The notes: a model not told the origin generated them from the letters alone. Counted from the first letter of the stretch, positions 25,433-34,348 are shown. The stretch is DNA of 48,391 bases from an uncultured Lachnospiraceae bacterium (GCA_946040795.1 CAMGCK010000007.1:1-48391), one strand, 5' to 3'. A program made the numbers and translations.

Positions 25433-27757
25433 TTATTTGTTTTTGTTATTGTAGTTGATCAGGCAGCCCTTGGCGATGATCTCGCGCTCTTCAGCGGTCA
25501 TATCGTCCAGATGAAGCGGGAACGGAACCAGCTTGTTGTTCTCCACATCGACCACATAAGCGGTGATGTCGGACTGCGCTTCCTTAATGGCCGTCAGGAT
25601 ACCCGGAACATAAATGTAGTCCAGGTTCTTGAAGGGCAGGTTTTCACTGTCCACACCCTCGCCGAGGCGGAAGGGGATCATGCCCCAGTTGATCAGGTTG
25701 GAGCGATAGCGCTTCGTTGCATATTCCTTGGAGATGTTCGCCACACCGCCCAGTACACGCTGGCAGGAAGCGGCCTGTTCACGGGCAGAGCCATCGCCTG
25801 GCTTGGTAGCGTAAATGGTAGAACCGATCAGGAAATTGTTATGATTCGTACCCGGGAACGCCGCCTTGATGATGGATACCATATGGCCGAATGCCGGATC
25901 CACCTGGCCCGGGCAGCCCAGTGTCGGGTCGCCGTCATCGCCCTTGGCATGGTTGGCACGCAGATCTTCCAGCTTCTTGACTTCCTTCGCACGGCCCACG
26001 TACTGCGGATCCTTGCGGCTCAGCGCGAACTCCGCAAGGCCAAGCGGGTTGGAACGGTAAGAAGAAGTCTCACCGGACGGAATCAGTTCATCGGTGGTGG
26101 TGACCGGATCATGGATCTCAGAAACCACGCGCATGATCATGTTCTCCTTCAGCGGCTGCATTTCCGGCCAGTCGACGATGTTCGGACCGCGCTTGATCTC
26201 CGCGTCCGGATCCGCCTTGCCAAAACCATTGTATACACGGTTATCGTAAATGCTGCCATCAAAGAAATACTTCGGCTTGGAGAATTCCACGTCGATGTCC
26301 GTTGCAGCCGTCAGGAAGCCCTTATTGACTGCGGTTGCGGCAATGGAACGCGCATCCATCAGCGCTACAGAAGCAATCTGGCCGTTCTGGACCTTGGAGC
26401 CCTCGCGGTTCGGGAAGTTACGGGTGGAGTGACGGATGGACAGGCCGTTATTGGCCGGAACATCGCCCGCGCCAAAGCACGGTCCGCAGAACGCAGTACG
26501 CACGGTTGCGCCGGTCGCGATCATCTTCGCGATGCTGCCGTTCTTCAGGAGTTCCATATAAACCGGCTGAGATGCCGGGTAAATGCTTAAGGAGAATTCA
26601 TCACAGCCAATGCTTCCGCCCGCCAGAATATCCGCAGCGTCACACAGGTTCTCAAATCCACCGCCCGCGCAGCCGGCAATCACGCCCTGCTCCACATACA
26701 GGCGGCCGTTCTTGATCTTGTCCACCAGTTTGAAATCGATCTTGTCTCCAAAGGAGATCTTTGCACGCTCTTCCGTCTCATGCAGAATGTCTTCCAGATT
26801 CTCGTACAGTTCGTGAATGCTGTAAGCGTTGGACGGATGGAACGGCAGAGCGATCATAGAATCCAGCTCGGACAGATCGATGTCCACCACGCCGTCATAG
26901 TAAGCGCCCTCTTCCGGCTTCAGTTCCTTGTAAGCCTCCGGGCGTCTGTGGATCTCATAGAACTCCTGCACCTTCTCATCGGTCTCCCAGATGGAGGACA
27001 GGCAGGTGGTCTCCGTGGTCATGACATCGACACCGATGCGGAAATCCACGGACAGATTCTTAATGGCCGGACCCACAAATTCCAGAACTTTATTCTTTAC
27101 AAAACCATTGGCAAAGGTTGCGCCAACAAGTGCGATGGCCACGTCCTGGGGACCCACGCCCTTCTTCGGAGTGCCGTGCAGGTAAACTGCGATGACCTCC
27201 GGGCGGTCGATGTCATAGGTCTGACCCAGCAGCTGCTTTACAAGCTCCGGACCGCCTTCACCGACTGCCATGGTACCCAGCGCACCGTAGCGGGTGTGTG
27301 AATCAGAGCCCAGCACCATTCTTCCGCCGCCGGAAAGGACCTCACGTGCGTACTGATGAATGACTGCAAGGTGCGGCGGTACATAAATTCCGCCGTATTT
27401 CTTTGCGCAGGTCAGGCCAAAGACGTGATCATCTTCGTTGATGGTGCCGCCGACTGCACATAAAGAGTTGTGGCAGTTGGTCAGAACGTAGGGCATCGGG
27501 AACTCGGTGAGGCCGGATGCACGTGCGGTCTGAATGATACCGACGTAGGTAATGTCATGGGATGCCATGGCATCAAATGTGATGTTCAGTTTCTTGTCAT
27601 TGCCGGACTTGTTGTGTGCCATCATGATGCGGTAAGCCATCGTCTTCTTGACGGCTGCTTCCTTGTCAGCGGCAAACTTCGGAACGCCTTCATAAACCAG
27701 CGTACCGTTCTTGTAAACCGCGCCGCCCTTGAAAAGCTTTACCATTTTGTCGTTCAT
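25433..27757 (-). CDS. Aconitase-family hydratase (YbhJ-like)
   Basis: A 774-residue member of the aconitase superfamily, annotated in relatives simply as hydratase. Seen: [21 protein letters not shown] (about 149-169); three probable 4Fe-4S ligands, Cys363 in IAGCAGGG and Cys424/Cys427 in [10 protein letters not shown]; and a C-terminal swivel-domain region with [11 protein letters not shown] in place of the aconitase SSREH loop. It is not a standard citrate aconitase: no citrate synthase or isocitrate dehydrogenase is near, and its partner is a ThuA protein. Probably dehydrates or isomerises a sugar-derived acid (inference). GGAGAC lies upstream of the ATG. Confidence 0.88.
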   Translation of the reverse strand: MNDKMVKLFKGGAVYKNGTLVYEGVPKFAADKEAAVKKTMAYRIMMAHNKSGNDKKLNITFDAMASHDITYVGIIQTARASGLTEFPMPYVLTNCHNSLCAVGGTINEDDHVFGLTCAKKYGGIYVPPHLAVIHQYAREVLSGGGRMVLGSDSHTRYGALGTMAVGEGGPELVKQLLGQTYDIDRPEVIAVYLHGTPKKGVGPQDVAIALVGATFANGFVKNKVLEFVGPAIKNLSVDFRIGVDVMTTETTCLSSIWETDEKVQEFYEIHRRPEAYKELKPEEGAYYDGVVDIDLSELDSMIALPFHPSNAYSIHELYENLEDILHETEERAKISFGDKIDFKLVDKIKNGRLYVEQGVIAGCAGGGFENLCDAADILAGGSIGCDEFSLSIYPASQPVYMELLKNGSIAKMIATGATVRTAFCGPCFGAGDVPANNGLSIRHSTRNFPNREGSKVQNGQIASVALMDARSIAATAVNKGFLTAATDIDVEFSKPKYFFDGSIYDNRVYNGFGKADPDAEIKRGPNIVDWPEMQPLKENMIMRVVSEIHDPVTTTDELIPSGETSSYRSNPLGLAEFALSRKDPQYVGRAKEVKKLEDLRANHAKGDDGDPTLGCPGQVDPAFGHMVSIIKAAFPGTNHNNFLIGSTIYATKPGDGSAREQAASCQRVLGGVANISKEYATKRYRSNLINWGMIPFRLGEGVDSENLPFKNLDYIYVPGILTAIKEAQSDITAYVVDVENNKLVPFPLHLDDMTAEEREIIAKGCLINYNNKNK

Positions 27758-27808
27758 AATCTGTCTCCTCGTATATGTTAGTTCCTACCATTACTATCAA
27801 AGTACAAT

Positions 27809-27843
27809 ATTCAGAGTACTCAATTGTATTCGATCCTCTGAAT
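27809..27843. promoter_or_regulatory. Dyad upstream of hydratase gene, possible operator
   Basis: Inverted repeat ATTCAGAG/CTCTGAAT with a 19-base spacer, 52 bases before the hydratase ATG. There is no T-run after it, so it is a better operator candidate than terminator. No confident promoter was found beside it. Confidence 0.35.
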
Positions 27844-27861
27844 CTTAAATCCTTAATGATT

Positions 27862-28689
27862 TCAGACTTCTATCTCAAGTCCATCATAAGTCATCTGGAA
27901 ATCTTCCTTCTCATACAGCTCATGGCACTCCACCCAGTTCGTACAGAGACCGCCGTGTGAAAAATGATTGGCGATGTGAATGCAGCCTTCATTCAGGAAT
28001 CCCTGTTCCTTCAAATACGCGCGAAGTTCCTTGTTCTGTCCCATGCACATGTGGCCGTCATAGTCCAGTTTTTCCTGCAGACCTTCCGTAAAATCATACG
28101 AAATGATATCGAATTTGAAACCGTTTTTGCGGAAACACTCGTAAGTTTCCTCAAAAGGCGCACCGCCGTCATGCAGATACAGAAGCGTCTTTTCGCCGTC
28201 CTGAATCACATAGTTGAACGGATTCTTTGTACCGTGACGCGCACGAAGCGGGGTAACCTTATAGCGGCCCACATCATAGGTCTCATAGGCTTCCATCGCC
28301 CGGAACACCAGACGCTCCGGATGCTTTTCCACCACACGGATCAGCTCCTCTTCCAGGTCCGCTGAACCATGAAGCGTGAACAGCGGCCAATCGTCCGGAT
28401 TCTTCGCAAACGGCCGATCCACGTTCTCAAAATCCATCGGATAGAAATGATCCGAATGCGCGTGGGTGATCAAATAGTTATGAATGTTATAATACGGCAC
28501 ATTAAAGCGCAGGCCGTGCCAATACGCATCTGCGGAATAGTCGATGATCAGATCATCATTCAGCAAAGTCTCTGAGCGGCTGCGGATGTCTTTTCCGCCG
28601 GTCGCGCGCGCCTGCATGCAGGAAGCACAGGTGCAGAAAAGCGCCGGTGAGCCCTCTGCTGCAGCAGTACCAAGATAACGGATCTTCAT
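27862..28689 (-). CDS. Metallo-beta-lactamase-fold hydrolase
   Basis: A 275-residue MBL-fold protein of the PhnP/RNase Z-like kind. Seen: N-terminal LGTAAAEGSPALFC with Cys pairs (CTCASC), the zinc motif HAHSDH (about 76-81), LYLHDGG with the bridging Asp, and a late HFSHGG histidine. Likely a phosphodiesterase or lactonase acting in the cytoplasm; substrate unknown. It has its own consensus promoter (28722-28750) and AAAGGAG before the ATG. It precedes the hydratase-ThuA operon with a 104-base gap, so a functional link is possible but unproven. Confidence 0.88.
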   Translation of the reverse strand: MKIRYLGTAAAEGSPALFCTCASCMQARATGGKDIRSRSETLLNDDLIIDYSADAYWHGLRFNVPYYNIHNYLITHAHSDHFYPMDFENVDRPFAKNPDDWPLFTLHGSADLEEELIRVVEKHPERLVFRAMEAYETYDVGRYKVTPLRARHGTKNPFNYVIQDGEKTLLYLHDGGAPFEETYECFRKNGFKFDIISYDFTEGLQEKLDYDGHMCMGQNKELRAYLKEQGFLNEGCIHIANHFSHGGLCTNWVECHELYEKEDFQMTYDGLEIEV

Positions 28690-28721
28690 AGATATCTCCT
28701 TTGAAGGTAATACTTGAAAAC

Positions 28722-28750
28722 ATTATAAATCGGCCGATGGTAAAGGTCAA
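28722..28750 (-). promoter_or_regulatory. Sigma-A promoter for the MBL-fold gene
   Basis: Minus-strand TTGACC and TATAAT separated by exactly 17 bases, 32 bases before the ATG. Confidence 0.85.
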
Positions 28751-28862
28751 GAACACCTTCTGCTGTGGGGGGCAGATCAATAGAATTTCACAACAATCCC
28801 GCTGAAACACAATGAATTAGGATAAAATCCAGTTGAAACCACAGGATTTCCTTAAAAAGTAG

Positions 28863-28891
28863 TTGCAATAATTCTTGGAATGGTGTATTAT
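28863..28891 (+). promoter_or_regulatory. Promoter of tRNA-Cys
   Basis: TTGCAA (-35) and TATTAT (-10) at 17-base spacing; the mature tRNA starts 24 bases after the -10 box. Confidence 0.75.
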
Positions 28892-28915
28892 GTTTAAGTA
28901 CTCGAGAGAGCACAG

Positions 28916-28987
28916 GGCGTCTTAGCCAAGCGGTAAGGCGTGGGTCTGCAACACCCTGATCCGCCGGTTCAAATCCGGCAGACGCCT
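28916..28987 (+). tRNA. tRNA-Cys (GCA)
   Basis: Folds as a full cloverleaf: seven-pair acceptor stem (GGCGTCT/AGACGCC), D arm (GCC/GGC), anticodon loop CTGCAAC with anticodon GCA at 28948-28950, T arm GCCGG-TTCAAAT-CCGGC and discriminator U as expected for Cys. CCA is not encoded. The outer pair of the anticodon stem is a T-T mismatch. Monocistronic, with its own promoter and terminator. Confidence 0.96.
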
Positions 28988-28997
28988 CGTATAAAAA

Positions 28998-29029
28998 AGA
29001 ACCGGTCGTAAGGCCGGTTCTCTTTTTTT
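28998..29029 (+). terminator. Terminator after tRNA-Cys
   Basis: Ten-base-pair stem (28998-29007 with 29012-29021, one wobble), GTAA loop, then C and seven T residues. Confidence 0.92.
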
Positions 29030-29093
29030 CTAAGAGCACATTCTTGTAACTGTCAGGGCTTTATACTCTTTTATTCTCCTCTGTATTATTAAA

Positions 29094-29978
29094 TCATCTA
29101 CGTTCATTCGGATACAGATACATATACACATCTTCCAGCCCCACCGCTGCAGAACGCACTTCCTGCAGTTCCGGCCTCTTTTCCGATATGACCTTCACCG
29201 ATACCAGACCGTCGCGCTCTCCTGCCACACGATTGGAAGGATACATTTCATTTACTCTTCTGTAATCCTCCTTCAGCACATCAACTTCCCAGATGAACGG
29301 TCCGATTTCCTGTGCCACCTGTTCTGGCGTTCCGGAAAGCACGATCTCACCTTTTCTCAAAAAGATCACCTCTTTTGCGATCTGCTCCACATCGGAAATC
29401 ACATGCGTCGCAATCAGGATCGTCTTCTTTTCCGCAATCGAATAAATATAATTACGAATATTCATGCGTTCCCTGGGATCCAGGCCTGCTGTCGGCTCAT
29501 CCAATATCAGCACCTCCGGATCATTTAACAGTGCCTGCGCCAATAGTACACGCTGCTTCATTCCGCCGGAAAGCGTTTTCAGATGCCGATCGGCAAACTC
29601 ATACAGTCCCACAATGTGCAGCAGTTCTGCGATCCGCTCATTCGCTTCCTTTTTAGAAAGCCCCTTCAAAGCCGCAAAATAGTAAAGAAAACGCTTGATG
29701 GTGAACCCTTCATAAAGCTGTTGCTGCTGCGGCATGTATCCCAGAATGCTGCGATACTTCTCTCCTATCGTGCGAATATCGGCACCGTGATAAAACACTT
29801 CGCCTTCTGACGCAGCAAGGTTGCCTACAATAATGTTCATCAGCGTCGACTTGCCGGCGCCATTGGGCCCCAACAGACCATACACGCCATTTGAAAACGC
29901 ATAATCAAAGTTCTTAAGCGCAGGCGCAGCCTTTTTACTGTATTTTTTTGTAATGTTTTTAACTGTCAACTCATCCAT
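29094..29978 (-). CDS. ABC transporter ATPase (ABC-2 / BcrA type)
   Basis: A 294-residue ABC ATPase. Seen: Walker A GPNGAGKST (about 37-45), the Q-loop region GYMPQQQQLYEGF, signature LSGGMKQR, Walker B VLILDEPTAGLD and the switch His in IATHVISD. The C-terminal ~70 residues form an accessory domain as in drug or lantibiotic exporter ATPases. It starts 11 bases after the permease stop and has only a weak ribosome site, so it is probably coupled to the permease. Last gene of the secreted protein-lipoprotein-permease unit. Confidence 0.93.
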   Translation of the reverse strand: MDELTVKNITKKYSKKAAPALKNFDYAFSNGVYGLLGPNGAGKSTLMNIIVGNLAASEGEVFYHGADIRTIGEKYRSILGYMPQQQQLYEGFTIKRFLYYFAALKGLSKKEANERIAELLHIVGLYEFADRHLKTLSGGMKQRVLLAQALLNDPEVLILDEPTAGLDPRERMNIRNYIYSIAEKKTILIATHVISDVEQIAKEVIFLRKGEIVLSGTPEQVAQEIGPFIWEVDVLKEDYRRVNEMYPSNRVAGERDGLVSVKVISEKRPELQEVRSAAVGLEDVYMYLYPNERR

Positions 29979-29989
29979 AATCCACCGCC

Positions 29990-32140
29990 TTACTCAGAAT
30001 ACTTTTTGTAATGAAGCATTATGATCACTGCAAAAATTATGACATTTTTTATAAGCGATATATAGACGATTGCAACACTCCCCGTTTCCTGTACGATCCG
30101 CATCAGCCCATATGTTCCGGACACACCAATCGATCGCAATACGGGGAAATTCAAAATGCTGCACAGAAAGTCGACCGCCATGATTGCAGACGCCGCCGTC
30201 AGTGTGGTACCTTTTTTACGGACAACACCGGACAATGCAGAAAGCACTATCGGATAGATCAGTCCGGAGAGCCAGGCCGCGCACAGCCACAATATCATGA
30301 ACCCTCTGATGGACATGTTTCCTTTACACATCGAAAAGCCCACTACACTCTGAAGCGGCACGCTCCATTCCTGCAAATGCGTCCGATGGATCCAGTTCAC
30401 TATGTACGGAATCATATATCCGAAAAAGCCAATACTGTACATCAGAAAAATCACTGAATATCTACATAAAAAGACCGAATGTCTGCCTCGCTTCGTTGTC
30501 CGTACGAGCCCGGATAAGCCCGTGTCCCAATCCTCTGAAAACAGTGGCGCAGCAGATAATGAAAGCACACCTGCAAGTAAAAAACCGAAAAGCAGGAAAT
30601 GATGTGACGATTCAAATACGCCCTTTGTGACCACCTCAGAAATATAATGTACCGCCACGCCTCGATCTTTTGCCGAAAGAAGCAAATTAAGTTCCTTTGT
30701 CACCTGTTCCATTGCATCCCGATAATAGATTCGATCCATATCCTGATGCATCTGTGCTGAATAAATTTGTTCCAGTTCCGAAAGCTTCTGCAGCGTTTCC
30801 TCCCCTACTTCGCCTCTCAGATCCTGACATATGGTATAATAGATATAATCCCTTTGCGTCAGCTTGAGTTTGCCGTAATCCAACTGATTCAAACTAAACA
30901 CCAGATATCCCACAAGCGTCAATGTCCCGATGCCGGGTATCAGGAACCGATACAGTTCGTGAGAAAACACAGACACAGTACCTCGGATTCGAAGCTTTCT
31001 TTGAATTCGCCATCGCGGGAGTGAAACCACAAGTACGCCCGAAAAGCTCAGTAAATAAATGCTCAAGGCCAACGCAAACAGAACCCCTGCGTATACAAAC
31101 AGCGTCGGCAGAACAGAGACCGGGTATCCAAACAGATCAACATTAGAATAAACAGAAAACAGGTTGCCCACATCTGCCAGCGCGCACAAATTGATAAATT
31201 TCAGGCTATTCATTTTAGCATTGATCGGAATGGTCATATAAAAAACCAGTCCCATACCGATTCCGGCAGCAATCGGCGCAACAGAAATCGCTATTCGCTT
31301 AAGTAATGTCAGCAGAGCAAGACTAACCGTTCCCAGTACCACAGAAACCAGTATCGCAAACAACACTATACAGGCCAACCACTGTCTTACACTTATATTA
31401 AAATAGCAGTTACGAAAAGACGAGATGGACTGAAGACTGCGGTCAATGTCACCGAGCCCCAGCACATAATGCGCAATGATGATCCGTCCGCACGCAATCC
31501 CCCCGGACAAAAAGGATCCAAACAGAATTATTGTGACCCATTTTATCAAAGCCAACGGTATTTTTCCGTTTTTTGTGGTCTGCGCCAGCCCCAGAATTCC
31601 GTCATCTTCTTCGTCCTTCAGTAAAATAGCACATGCCATCAGAAGCACCACTGCGACAAAAAGATACGACCAGTCATACTCTGACAGCGCTTGTATGCCC
31701 GTATCCATATCCGGGATTATGGTGACCGGTTTTAATCCGGCATAGTCATTTAAACATTTATCAATGGAGCGGTATGCATAGGATTTTTCACCTGAGAATA
31801 TTACTGCCTGTCGTAAATTGTCTGCTCGTTTGGGGATCCCGTCTATGAAATCCTTGTACTGATCAATATACTCATATTGCGAATCAAGTATCAAAAAAAT
31901 TCCAACAATTTCCTCTGCCGGAATCGAATGTTTCTCTGCCAATTGCTCGACATCCCGCTCGCCTTCGCTATACTGATACTCCGCACGAATCTTCTGATAA
32001 TCACGGTTTTCAAACAGTTTTAGATCTCTGCAGTAGATAAAGAACCGCACGAACAGCATAATACTCAATACGACCGTTATGATCAACAAAAACTTTCGGC
32101 TAAGTAGTTTTCTGATTTCAGCAGTTATCAGATTCAACAT
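29990..32140 (-). CDS. ABC-2 permease, internally duplicated
   Basis: A 716-residue membrane protein made of two halves of similar plan. Each half has an N-terminal helix, a long extracytoplasmic Glu/Lys/Tyr-rich loop, then about five helices. The halves share a cytoplasmic motif: LKDEEDDGILGLAQTTKNG (about 174-192) and LFSEDWDTGLSGLVRTTKRG (about 533-552). A single chain therefore supplies both halves of the channel for the adjacent ATPase. The ATG has GGAG six bases upstream. Likely an exporter or a protective transporter for a cell-surface-active compound, which is inference from the domain type and from the secreted protein gene at the head of the unit. Confidence 0.88.
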   Translation of the reverse strand: MLNLITAEIRKLLSRKFLLIITVVLSIMLFVRFFIYCRDLKLFENRDYQKIRAEYQYSEGERDVEQLAEKHSIPAEEIVGIFLILDSQYEYIDQYKDFIDGIPKRADNLRQAVIFSGEKSYAYRSIDKCLNDYAGLKPVTIIPDMDTGIQALSEYDWSYLFVAVVLLMACAILLKDEEDDGILGLAQTTKNGKIPLALIKWVTIILFGSFLSGGIACGRIIIAHYVLGLGDIDRSLQSISSFRNCYFNISVRQWLACIVLFAILVSVVLGTVSLALLTLLKRIAISVAPIAAGIGMGLVFYMTIPINAKMNSLKFINLCALADVGNLFSVYSNVDLFGYPVSVLPTLFVYAGVLFALALSIYLLSFSGVLVVSLPRWRIQRKLRIRGTVSVFSHELYRFLIPGIGTLTLVGYLVFSLNQLDYGKLKLTQRDYIYYTICQDLRGEVGEETLQKLSELEQIYSAQMHQDMDRIYYRDAMEQVTKELNLLLSAKDRGVAVHYISEVVTKGVFESSHHFLLFGFLLAGVLSLSAAPLFSEDWDTGLSGLVRTTKRGRHSVFLCRYSVIFLMYSIGFFGYMIPYIVNWIHRTHLQEWSVPLQSVVGFSMCKGNMSIRGFMILWLCAAWLSGLIYPIVLSALSGVVRKKGTTLTAASAIMAVDFLCSILNFPVLRSIGVSGTYGLMRIVQETGSVAIVYISLIKNVIIFAVIIMLHYKKYSE

Positions 32141-32211
32141 GTTTCACTCCGGATACTGTAAGATGCCTTTTGTTCAATAACTCATTCCTTTACACTCGCT
32201 GATATTTGTAA

Positions 32212-32250
32212 GAGCGTTAGATGCTCCACCATAGAGTACACCTAACGCCC
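32212..32250 (-). promoter_or_regulatory. Hairpin between lipoprotein and permease genes
   Basis: A 12-base-pair stem (core CGTTAG/CTAACG; arms 32239-32250 and 32212-32223, wobbles allowed) with a 15-base loop, 18 bases after the lipoprotein stop on the minus strand. A good T-run is missing, so it may be a partial terminator or a transcript-processing hairpin that sets the permease level. Confidence 0.5.
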
Positions 32251-32268
32251 TATTGAAATATTCACAAA

Positions 32269-33531
32269 CTAATCCAGCACATCATATGCAGGAAGCACGG
32301 CCGCCGGCATCAACTTGCCAAAGCCGTCTACCTGAAGTAAAGTGAGCGGCTCTAATTTCCCCTGAAGAAGATCACCATTTTCATACAAACAAATAGAGAA
32401 CGGATCTAACGTTCTATATGCCATATAGTAGGTCTTGCCAAGCCAGGTCACAGTTTCAGATGTTGTTGTCCCCCACGCAGCCCCTTCTAAAGTAGCTGTA
32501 ATATCGCCGTCTCGATTTACAACATACAAATCATAATTCGGCTGGTAATCTTCGCCCATAAAAAATGCAAAGGTTATATCTTCCTGTATCTGATCATATA
32601 AAGTGACTGCTGGCTGTTGTTTTTCATAAAAATCATTTAGCCATTCACATAACGTCAGACTTTCGTCAGAAAAATTGTATTCCCAGAATTTGAGCCCGAC
32701 CTCTTCATTAAACATTTGAACAATCAGCTTATCATCACAAAGGCCATAAATGTTTACATCCATCTCAAACGGAAAGTCTGTAACTTCTCCGGATTTGATA
32801 TTATATCTATGTAACTCAATATCCGATCCTATTTCCTCAACGTATGGTGAGTCTTTTGAAAAGATAACGCTTGCTCCATATGGAAGAAGTGTTTCGATGG
32901 TACTTCCGTCCGTATACTCGATAATTTTATATGGTTCTTTTTGTTGAGCGAGAATGGAGTATGCCAGAAGAGAAGTGGTCTGTTCACCGGTGATTTCCAC
33001 CGTGCGGAGTACATAATAGAATACTCCTCTATGAAAACAGACAGATGCCAGGTCATCAATATCACTGAGCACGCTTTTTCGTTCTGAACCATCCGGTTTG
33101 CTTTCGACAATATCGATATGGCCGGTCTTTTGATTCAAACAGGAAAAATATAATTTTCCATTACAATGTCCTAATATAGTTTGAATGTAAACATCTCCGA
33201 GATATGCATCACACTCCGAAACTTTATACGGATCCGGCTCACTAAAATGAAGACATTCCGGCTTAAAACACAAAGGCCTGGCCTCTTGACTCTTAGCATC
33301 TGCAAAGAAAAGATAATGCCCGGCGATAAAATAAAGTGTGTCATCTAACACTGTTACACCATGCGGCTTACCCAACCACGAAACTGTGTTCGGATTAAAA
33401 TCTTCACTTTCCAAGTACTCATCAGAATAGTTTGATGATTTTGGAATGCCGGAGGGATTACATGCAGAAAGAAACATTGTAATGACGACTGCAAACAGAG
33501 CTATACAGACTAAATATATTGGTTTTCTCAT
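32269..33531 (-). CDS. Lipoprotein, possible beta-propeller
   Basis: A 420-residue predicted lipoprotein: signal peptide with lipobox LSAC (Cys24), then repeated beta-hairpin units of the type GxVxxxxDTLYFIAGHYLFFAD, GKLYFSCLNQKTG, GVFYYVLRTVE and YDLYVVNRDGD, which suggests a beta-propeller. A conserved-looking cysteine cluster (LCFKPECLHF...CDAYLG) occurs near residues 92-118. Function unknown. It lies 46 bases after the small secreted protein gene, with a weak ribosome site. A sensor, or an immunity-like surface receptor for the same system, is possible but only inferred. Confidence 0.8.
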   Translation of the reverse strand: MRKPIYLVCIALFAVVITMFLSACNPSGIPKSSNYSDEYLESEDFNPNTVSWLGKPHGVTVLDDTLYFIAGHYLFFADAKSQEARPLCFKPECLHFSEPDPYKVSECDAYLGDVYIQTILGHCNGKLYFSCLNQKTGHIDIVESKPDGSERKSVLSDIDDLASVCFHRGVFYYVLRTVEITGEQTTSLLAYSILAQQKEPYKIIEYTDGSTIETLLPYGASVIFSKDSPYVEEIGSDIELHRYNIKSGEVTDFPFEMDVNIYGLCDDKLIVQMFNEEVGLKFWEYNFSDESLTLCEWLNDFYEKQQPAVTLYDQIQEDITFAFFMGEDYQPNYDLYVVNRDGDITATLEGAAWGTTTSETVTWLGKTYYMAYRTLDPFSICLYENGDLLQGKLEPLTLLQVDGFGKLMPAAVLPAYDVLD

Positions 33532-33577
33532 TTTAGCATTATCCCCATTCTCGTCTTACTATATACCTCGGTTAAGG

Positions 33578-34024
33578 TCAATCACCATAAAAATTAGACG
33601 GATCTCTTAAGGTGTAATTCCATGAATACGTTCCATTTGTGGCAAGGTGCTGGCTAATCGCTCCATAAGTCGCAACATTCGTCCCTGTTCCGGTCGCTGC
33701 AACATGGACCGAATTCGCTCCCTGTGCACTTCTAACAGTATTGGTCTTAGCAGCTGCTCCATTGCTTTCCGTATAGAAGTACCATAACCTTAATGACACG
33801 CTATGGATTATTGAGATAGAGTTGGATGTAGTAGATGCTGAAGCTGATGTTTGATTACGATAAAGTGTTGCCGAGACACCAATATTATCAACAGATCCGT
33901 TCGCATTCACAGCTTTTGCGGATAATGGGGTACATAAAAATGTAATTATCAATCCCAGACCAAGAATAACCGAAACACCTCTCTTTTGTAAATTCTTCAG
34001 ATTTACTGACCACTTTTTATTCAT
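33578..34024 (-). CDS. Small secreted Ser/Thr/Asn-rich protein
   Basis: A 148-residue protein with a classical signal peptide (basic start, hydrophobic core about residues 17-34, cleavage after PLSAKA at about residue 38). The mature part is ~110 residues, cysteine-free, rich in Ser, Thr, Asn and Ala, and looks all-beta (GVSATLYRNQT, VSLRLWYFYT, GTYSWNYTL). I do not recognise the family. The ATG at 34024 has AAGGAG eight bases upstream; a further ATG at 34075 would add 17 residues before the signal peptide. First gene after the strong promoter at 34159-34187, ahead of a lipoprotein and an ABC exporter. Could be a bacteriocin-like or surface peptide; untested. Confidence 0.8.
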   Translation of the reverse strand: MNKKWSVNLKNLQKRGVSVILGLGLIITFLCTPLSAKAVNANGSVDNIGVSATLYRNQTSASASTTSNSISIIHSVSLRLWYFYTESNGAAAKTNTVRSAQGANSVHVAATGTGTNVATYGAISQHLATNGTYSWNYTLRDPSNFYGD

Positions 34025-34082
34025 AAGTAGCACTCCTTCTTGATTAGACAAACAAAATACAACAATTTTCCGCATTTCCTGT

Positions 34083-34097
34083 TTAATGATTGTTCAT
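34083..34097 (-). other. Four-codon leader ORF (MNNH)
   Basis: ATG-AAC-AAT-CAT-TAA, preceded five bases upstream by a strong GGAGGTGG site, in the 5' leader of the secreted protein mRNA. It could serve as a ribosome-loading or stalling element; its size makes chance possible. Confidence 0.3.
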
Positions 34098-34158
34098 CGA
34101 ACCCACCTCCATTTTTATCATACAAATCCGTCAAATACATTTATTATCTCTTATGTGC

Positions 34159-34187
34159 AGCATACCACGCCCCCACTCTTTTGTCAA
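34159..34187 (-). promoter_or_regulatory. Strong sigma-A promoter for the secreted protein/ABC unit
   Basis: Minus-strand TTGACA (consensus -35) and TATGCT (-10) at 17-base spacing. A long leader (about 130 bases) separates it from the secreted protein ATG. Confidence 0.85.
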
Positions 34188-34308
34188 TATAAACAATTAA
34201 TGCGACTTTGTCATATTTATTTTAGTTGTTTTACACATCGTTCAATTCTATGTTGCAAAATAAACTATGCAGCAGTTGAGTCCCGATTGGGATGATTTGC
34301 CCCACAGC

Positions 34309-34348
34309 AAAAAGCCCCCGCACTTGCAATCTAAGCAAGCGCGGAGGC
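34309..34348 (-). terminator. Terminator after the hydrolase-Dabb unit
   Basis: Minus-strand 14-pair stem (34335-34348 with 34314-34327, two wobbles), seven-base loop, then TTTTT, 40 bases after the Dabb stop. Confidence 0.9.

Noticed and set aside
25409..26590. 393-residue plus-strand open frame opposite the hydratase
   Set aside because: Antisense to a conserved enzyme and without family features.
28788..29039. 83-residue minus-strand open frame across the tRNA
   Set aside because: Its FEPADQGVADPRL-type sequence is the usual spurious translation of a tRNA gene.
33578..34024. Lactococcin 972-family bacteriocin
   Set aside because: Size and neighbouring ABC genes fit loosely, but I could not match the family's conserved pattern and the permease is ABC-2 type.
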